Assembly: GCA_937871635.1 (NCBI GenBank)
Contig: CALMNS010000632.1
Coordinates: forward strand, 1 to 18,826
DNA length: 18,826 bases
Source of the DNA: an uncultured Solirubrobacter sp.
Lineage (GTDB): Bacteria; Actinomycetota; Thermoleophilia; Solirubrobacterales; Solirubrobacteraceae
Direction of reading: 5' to 3'
The notes beneath the pieces are model-generated. The model searched no databases and was not told where the DNA came from. It saw only the letters and a program-made list of their open reading frames with translations. Position numbers and translations under genes: made by a program. This document shows, piece after piece, positions 14,900 through 18,826 of the stretch (position 1 is the first letter of the stretch; each line of letters begins with the position of its first letter).

Positions 14900-16015
14900 T
14901 CAGGACATCAGGAGGACCGGCTTGACGGTCGCGCCCGAGCGGGCATCGGCCGCCGCCTGCTCGACCTCCGCGATGGGGTAGGTCCGCACCAGACGATCGA
15001 ACGGCAGCCGTCCCGCGCGGTGGAGCCGGAGCAACGCGGGGACGGACTCCTGGGCGACCACCTCGCCCTGGTTGATCCCCAGCAGGGTGATCCCCTCGGA
15101 GATGAGCGGCACGATGGGCAGCCGCGCCTCCGCGTCGAAGGAGCGGGCGCTGATCACCCCGCACGTGCCGAGTGAGTCGAGCGACGCGACGGCCGTGGGC
15201 AGCGCCTCCGGCGCCCCCGACGTCTCCAGGACGAAGTCGCAGCCATGCCCGCCGGTCAGCCGGCGGATGGCCTGCGCGACGTCGCCGTCGCGAGGGTCGA
15301 CGACGTGCTCGGCACCGAGCTCGCGGGCGAGCTCGAGCCGCCGCGGCTGCACGTCGACCGCGATCACGATCGCGCCGGTCAGCCCGGCGGCGGCCATGAT
15401 CGCGCTGAGCCCGACCGCTCCCGCGCCCAAGACCGCCAGGACGGCGCCCGCGGGAGGGCGGAGCACGCGCAGCACGGCTTGCGCACCCGTCTGCACGCTG
15501 CAGCCGAGCGGCCCGAGCAGGCGGAGGAGCTCGAGATCCGCGTCGACCTTCACCGCCGTCCGCTCGTCGGCGACCGCGTACGTCGCCATCGAGGACTGGC
15601 CGAAGAAGTGCGCCCGCACGTCGCGACCGCGCCAGCGCACCGTCGCCGTACCGTCCGGCCGTCGCCCGTCGAGCAGGTTGAGCTGCAGCCAGGAGCGGCA
15701 GTGGCCGGGCCGTCCCCCGAGGCAGCGGACGCACCGCCCGCAGCTCGCCGACTGGAGGACGACGTGATCTCCGACGGCCAGCGCGGAGACCTCGGAACCC
15801 ACGGCCTCCACGATCCCGGCGCCCTCGTGACCGAGCAGGGCGGGGAAGGCCGACGGGGTGGTGCCGGTCTGCACCTGGAGGTCGGAGTGGCAGATGCCGC
15901 AGCCGACGATGCGTACGAGCACCTCCGTCGATCCCGGCTCGTCGACCTCGACCTGCTCCACGCGGAACGGCGCCCGCGCGTCCTCGAGCAGCGCAGCGGT
16001 GGCCGTGACGCTCAT
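14900..16015 (-). CDS. Zinc-dependent alcohol dehydrogenase, aryl-alcohol dehydrogenase type
   Basis: A 371-residue medium-chain dehydrogenase. ATG at 16015 (reading down) is preceded by GGAGG at a spacing of 4 bases, and begins just before the conserved N-terminus; the longer open frame runs into the regulator gene and is a shadow. Catalytic zinc ligands are Cys42 (GCGICHSD), His63-Glu64 (LGHEGAG) and Cys172 (LGPLGCSVQTGA). The structural zinc site is C92, C95, C98 and C106. The coenzyme motif is GAGAVG (197-202) with Asp221 at the end of strand two, indicating NAD rather than NADP. 'GPLGCSVQTGAQAVL' and the overall length fit benzyl/aryl alcohol dehydrogenases such as XylB. It would convert an aryl alcohol to the aldehyde used by the neighbouring aldehyde dehydrogenase. 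It is likely co-transcribed with the GntR gene 40 bp upstream. Confidence 0.9.
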   Translation of the reverse strand: MSVTATAALLEDARAPFRVEQVEVDEPGSTEVLVRIVGCGICHSDLQVQTGTTPSAFPALLGHEGAGIVEAVGSEVSALAVGDHVVLQSASCGRCVRCLGGRPGHCRSWLQLNLLDGRRPDGTATVRWRGRDVRAHFFGQSSMATYAVADERTAVKVDADLELLRLLGPLGCSVQTGAQAVLRVLRPPAGAVLAVLGAGAVGLSAIMAAAGLTGAIVIAVDVQPRRLELARELGAEHVVDPRDGDVAQAIRRLTGGHGCDFVLETSGAPEALPTAVASLDSLGTCGVISARSFDAEARLPIVPLISEGITLLGINQGEVVAQESVPALLRLHRAGRLPFDRLVRTYPIAEVEQAAADARSGATVKPVLLMS

Positions 16016-16055
16016 CCCGCCTCCGCTGGTCGCCTCGGTGTCACCTGGTGCGGGC

Positions 16056-16763
16056 CTAGGCCGACGGCGGAAGCTGGGCGAGCAGCATGTCGAGCGACCC
16101 GGCCGTGTGCGACTCGAGCAGCGACGACAGGCGGTCGGCGTCGCGATCGGCGAACGCACGGGCCATCTCCGCGTGCTCGCGCTCGGCCTCCTTGGCCCGA
16201 TGCCGGGGCTGGAGCAGCAGCAGGCGGTAGCGATCGGTCCGATCCCAGAGGGAGTCGAGCAACCGGTTGAGCACCTCGTTGCCGCTGCGCGAGTAGATCG
16301 AGCGGTGGAACGCCCGGTTCTCCATGAGCTGCTCACGATGACCCGCGTCGCCCCGGGCGCGGTCGAGGAGCGCCCCCGGGATCGCGAGCTCGTCGTCGGT
16401 GGCGTGCTGGCACGCCAGGGACGCGGCCATCGTGTCGAGCGTGCACAGGACGGCGTAGAGCCCCGTGATCTCGGCGCGCGACAACGGCTTGATGCGGACG
16501 TCGCGGTGAGCCGACAGGACGACGAGGTCGTCTGCGGCCAGCCGCCGCAGCGCCTCCCGGATCGGGGTGGCCGAGAGCCCGAGCTCGGCGGCGAGGTACT
16601 CGCTGCTCACGATGGCGCCCGGGGCGAGCTCGCCGGTCAGGATGCGGGCGCGCAGCTCGTGGTAGGCGTGCTCCGCCTTCGTCCGCAGAGGCTCGGGCGC
16701 GTACGGCATTGATCCGGTGGCGTGGGTCATGGCTGTCGAGGCGCGACGCGCCGAGACGGGCAT
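16056..16763 (-). CDS. GntR-family transcriptional regulator, FCD (FadR C-terminal-like) subfamily
   Basis: 235 residues from ATG 16763. A winged helix lies at about 28-92: 'AYHELRARILTGELAPGAIV', 'SSEYLAAELGLSATPIREAL' and RRLAADDLV, a standard GntR pattern. The FCD helical ligand-binding domain follows (about 97-228), with the metal-binding histidines His153 (FHRSIY), His197 (EREHAEM) and His219 (ESHTAG). Such regulators usually bind a pathway acid and release DNA. A GGAGGTG upstream is about 13 bases from this ATG, which is long; ATG 16730 (residue 12) is an alternative without a clear ribosome site. It is divergent from the hydratase operon and upstream of the alcohol dehydrogenase gene, so it probably represses both and itself through the palindrome at 16802-16826. 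Confidence 0.9.
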   Translation of the reverse strand: MPVSARRASTAMTHATGSMPYAPEPLRTKAEHAYHELRARILTGELAPGAIVSSEYLAAELGLSATPIREALRRLAADDLVVLSAHRDVRIKPLSRAEITGLYAVLCTLDTMAASLACQHATDDELAIPGALLDRARGDAGHREQLMENRAFHRSIYSRSGNEVLNRLLDSLWDRTDRYRLLLLQPRHRAKEAEREHAEMARAFADRDADRLSSLLESHTAGSLDMLLAQLPPSA

Positions 16764-16801
16764 CGGGGCAGGCTACACCTCCCGCCGCCACGCTTACCGG
16801 A

Positions 16802-16826
16802 CGCGTTCTATAGGCTACAGAACGCG
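16802..16826. promoter_or_regulatory. 25-bp near-perfect palindrome, candidate GntR operator
   Basis: Left arm CGCGTTCTATAG (16802-16813), central G, right arm CTACAGAACGCG (16815-16826): 11 of 12 positions pair. It sits in the 86 bp between the divergent GntR/FCD gene and the hydratase operon. TATAGG within it (16809-16814) could be the -10 box of the rightward promoter, so binding would block RNA polymerase. Symmetric sites with TA-rich centre are normal for GntR dimers. Confidence 0.65.
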
Positions 16827-16836
16827 GACCACGGAT

Positions 16837-16843
16837 AAGGAGG
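16837..16843 (+). promoter_or_regulatory. Ribosome binding site of the hydratase gene
   Basis: AAGGAGG lies 6 bases before GTG 16850 and settles that start codon. Confidence 0.8.
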
Positions 16844-16849
16844 AACGGC

Positions 16850-17878
16850 GTGTTCAACGGCTACCGCGTGCTCGACGTGCACGGCCACGTGAGCATCCCC
16901 CAGGAGGGCTACTTCTTCGGGATGTTCCTGCTCGGCTCGAACTACCCGGCCGACAGCCCGATCGGCGTCAAGGACGCTCCGTGGGTGGCCGTCCCGCCCG
17001 AGAGCTTCCAGCGGGCCGCTCAGGAGCACGTCGCCTACCTCGATGCCCGGGGCATCGACGTCCAGATCATCGGGCCTCGGCCCTACGTGACCCTGGGCTG
17101 GATGGAGGACCACCTCATCCCGTCCTGGACGCGATACGTCAACGACGCGATCGCCCAGCAGGTCGGCTTCTTCCCGGACCGCTTCCTGGGCGCCTGCCAG
17201 CTGCCGATGGACAGCGCCGGCGACGATACGAGCCACTGCTTGGACGAGCTGGACCGGTGCGTCCAGGATCTCGGCTTCGTCGCGGCCTACGTCAGCCCCG
17301 ACCCCGGCGGGCGTCGCACGACGCCGGGGATGCACGAGCCCTACTGGTACCCCCTGTACCGCCGCTGCGAGGAGCTCGACGTGCCGATCATCGTGCACGG
17401 GAGCAACTCGCTGGACCGTCGGTTTCGCATCGTCCCCGCCAACTACCAGCTCGGGTTCGTCATCGAGCAGTACCTCGCGGGCCAGTTCCTCGGTCACAGC
17501 GACGTCTTCGACCGCTTCCCGCGCCTCAAGGTGCTCCTGTGCCACGGCGGCGGAGCGCTGAACCGCTTCATCCCGACGGATTACCACCTCCCTCAGCGCG
17601 ATCTCTCGGCCAACCTCTTCTACGACACCTGCGTCTACGACGAGCACCTGCTCGAGGCGACGATCAAGCAGCGCGGCATCCCCCAGCTCTGCTTCGGCAC
17701 GGAGGCCCCTGGCTCCGGCGGGTCCGTGCGACCGGAGACGCGCCGGACGGCCGACGACATGGTCCCCGTCCTCGACGCCGTGTCGTTCCTCACGGACGCC
17801 GACAAGCGCTGGATCTTCCACGACGGGCCCATCGCGATGTTCCCGGCGCTCGAGCGCCTGCAGGGGAGCGCGCCGTGA
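16850..17878 (+). CDS. Amidohydrolase-superfamily protein, 4-oxalomesaconate hydratase-like (LigJ type)
   Basis: A 342-residue (beta/alpha)8 metal enzyme of the amidohydrolase 2 family. The HxH pair is His11-His13 (DVHGHV), followed by His183 (IIVHGS), His232 (LLCHGGG) and Glu285 in FGTEAPGSGG. Most decarboxylases of this family (ACMSD, gamma-resorcylate decarboxylase) have Asp at that last place; the LigJ 4-oxalomesaconate hydratase has Glu, as I recall at residue 284 of a protein of about 341 residues. That, with the aldolase-type gene overlapping its 3' end, favours hydration of 4-oxalomesaconate to 4-carboxy-4-hydroxy-2-oxoadipate in protocatechuate 4,5-cleavage or gallate catabolism. A decarboxylase acting on a ring acid is the alternative. 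The start is GTG with a consensus ribosome site. Its stop overlaps the next gene (GTGA). Confidence 0.75.
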   Translation: MFNGYRVLDVHGHVSIPQEGYFFGMFLLGSNYPADSPIGVKDAPWVAVPPESFQRAAQEHVAYLDARGIDVQIIGPRPYVTLGWMEDHLIPSWTRYVNDAIAQQVGFFPDRFLGACQLPMDSAGDDTSHCLDELDRCVQDLGFVAAYVSPDPGGRRTTPGMHEPYWYPLYRRCEELDVPIIVHGSNSLDRRFRIVPANYQLGFVIEQYLAGQFLGHSDVFDRFPRLKVLLCHGGGALNRFIPTDYHLPQRDLSANLFYDTCVYDEHLLEATIKQRGIPQLCFGTEAPGSGGSVRPETRRTADDMVPVLDAVSFLTDADKRWIFHDGPIAMFPALERLQGSAP

Positions 17879-18540
17879 GCGAGGAGGCGCCGTCGAGCGC
17901 GTGGGGCGCGCTGAGCACCGCGACGATCTCCGACGCCCTCGACCGAACCGGCCTGCGCGGGAGCGCCGCCGGCCTCGGCGCGCTCGCCCCGGGCCAGCGT
18001 GCCGTCGGTCGGGCGTTCACCGTGCGCTACATGCCGGCGGGCACCCCGTCGGGCACGGTCGGCGACTACATCGACGACATGCGGGAGGGCCAGATCGCCG
18101 TCCTGGACAACGCCTGCAGGACGGACTGCACCGTCTGGGGCGACATCCTGACCTCGGTCGCCCACCGGCGCGGCATCGCGGGCGCGGCCATCAACGGCGT
18201 CTGCCGCGACAGCGCGCGCGCCCTCGAGCTCTCCTTCCCGATCTGGAGCTTGGGTCGGTTCATGCGCACCGGCAAGGATCGCGTCGAGGTGGCCGAGGTC
18301 GGCGGTGCGGTCTCGCTCGGCGACGCGCGGGTGAGGGCGGGTGATCTGGTGGTGGGCGACGACGATGGTCTCGTCGTCGTCGCACGGGAGCACGAGCAGG
18401 AGGTCCTGCGGGTGGCCGAGGAGATCGCCGCGCGCGAGCAGTCCATCGTCGCCGAGGCGCTCACGGGGTCCACGCTGGGCGATGCGCGCGCTCGTCACGG
18501 CTACCACCAGCTCCAGCGGCAGGAGGGACCGGAGCGATGA
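17875..18540 (+). CDS. RraA-like / HMG-CHA aldolase family protein
   Basis: 221 residues. GTG 17875 overlaps the hydratase stop and is preceded by AGGGGAG at 6 bases; the longer frame upstream is a shadow. Family features: 'TATISDALDRTGLRG' at the N-terminus, WGDILTSVAHRRGIAG, then the metal/substrate pair Arg111-Asp112 in INGVCRDSARALELSFPIWS, and AGDLVVGDDDG (156-165). These are shared by class II 4-hydroxy-4-methyl-2-oxoglutarate/4-carboxy-4-hydroxy-2-oxoadipate aldolases and RraA proteins. Next to a LigJ-like hydratase, the aldolase role is likely: cleavage of the hydratase product to pyruvate and oxaloacetate with a divalent metal. The ATGA overlap with a second family member shows translational coupling. 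Confidence 0.85.
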   Translation: MSEEAPSSAWGALSTATISDALDRTGLRGSAAGLGALAPGQRAVGRAFTVRYMPAGTPSGTVGDYIDDMREGQIAVLDNACRTDCTVWGDILTSVAHRRGIAGAAINGVCRDSARALELSFPIWSLGRFMRTGKDRVEVAEVGGAVSLGDARVRAGDLVVGDDDGLVVVAREHEQEVLRVAEEIAAREQSIVAEALTGSTLGDARARHGYHQLQRQEGPER

Positions 18541-18826
18541 GCGGCGGTGGCGAGGACCCGCTCCTGCAGCGTCTCCGCGCGCTCGACGCGTGCACGGTGT
18601 CCGATGCCCTGGACAAGCTTGGAGCGCCCGGCGCCGTCAGCGATCTGCGGCCGCTGTGGCAAGGCGCCGCCCTGTGCGGGCGCGCCACCACGGTGGCGCT
18701 CGCGGTCGGGCCGGCTCCGCAGGCGGGCGTTCACCTCGGCGTCCGGGCCGTGACCCGGGCTCGGGCCGGCGGCGTCGTCGTCATCGACAACGGTGGTCGC
18801 ACCGCCATGGGGGCGTGGGGTGGCCT
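18537..18826 (+). CDS. Second RraA-like / aldolase family protein, 3' end outside the window
   Basis: ATG 18537 overlaps the stop of the preceding paralogue; AGGAGGG lies about 9-15 bases upstream. The 96 visible residues include 'LDACTVSDALDKLGAPGAVS' and 'VTRARAGGVVVIDNGGRTAM', which align with the N-terminal half of the previous protein ('STATISDALDRTG', 'GQIAVLDNACRTDCTVWGD'). The metal-binding Arg-Asp motif would lie beyond the window. Two adjacent, overlapping members suggest two subunits of one enzyme or two related activities. The N-terminal halves are clearly diverged, so this is not a recent duplication. Confidence 0.8.
   Translation, partial: MSGGGEDPLLQRLRALDACTVSDALDKLGAPGAVSDLRPLWQGAALCGRATTVALAVGPAPQAGVHLGVRAVTRARAGGVVVIDNGGRTAMGAWGG

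Noticed and set aside
15245..16712. Plus-strand frames of 341 and 284 codons
   Set aside because: Shadows of the alcohol dehydrogenase and GntR genes on the other strand.
1..18826. CRISPR arrays, insertion sequences, rRNA, riboswitches
   Set aside because: No regularly spaced repeats, transposase or integrase motifs, rRNA segments or recognisable riboswitch cores were seen on reading.

Overview
The window is high-GC bacterial DNA whose gene content points to an actinomycete or a related deep-branching Actinomycetota lineage. The signs are frequent GTG and TTG starts, ATGA/GTGA stop-start overlaps, a GAF-LuxR regulator, a MocR-type tail and actinobacterial-looking aromatic dehydrogenases. No rRNA, CRISPR array, transposase or integrase gene was seen.

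Region A (1-9393) opens with the C-terminal end of a MocR-like regulator. It continues with a same-strand block, 477-8310: a complete Opp/Dpp ABC importer (lipoprotein binding protein, two permeases, two ATPases), an APH-fold kinase of the hydroxylysine-kinase type, and a class III PLP enzyme of the phospho-lyase type (AGXT2L-like). A class II histone-deacetylase-like amidohydrolase faces this block tail to tail. Read together, I infer a catabolic unit: import an amino-alcohol or lysine-derived compound, remove an acyl group, phosphorylate the hydroxyl, then eliminate phosphate and ammonia to give an aldehyde.

Region B (9394-10594) holds no convincing intact gene. It has a truncated Lrp/AsnC tail, a tRNA-like structure with a perfect acceptor stem but about 50 extra bases in the anticodon region, a 10-bp direct repeat on both sides of it, and possible remnants of decayed genes. 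It looks like an old integration or rearrangement scar, and base composition by eye is richer in G+C to its right.

Region C (10595-13347) encodes an unusual fusion of a zinc-dependent homocysteine S-methyltransferase domain to a Rossmann methyltransferase domain, translationally coupled to a GAF-LuxR regulator. The fusion's start codon is uncertain: the best Shine-Dalgarno precedes an ATC.

Region D (13411-18826) is an aromatic-catabolism locus: a benzaldehyde/vanillin-type aldehyde dehydrogenase, an aryl-alcohol-type zinc dehydrogenase, a GntR/FCD repressor, and divergent from it a 4-oxalomesaconate-hydratase-like amidohydrolase followed by two overlapping RraA/HMG-aldolase-type genes, the last cut by the window end. 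A 25-bp near-perfect palindrome in the 86-bp divergent promoter is a strong operator candidate. The enzymes fit oxidation of an aryl alcohol to an acid plus the last two steps (hydratase, aldolase) of protocatechuate 4,5-cleavage or gallate degradation.
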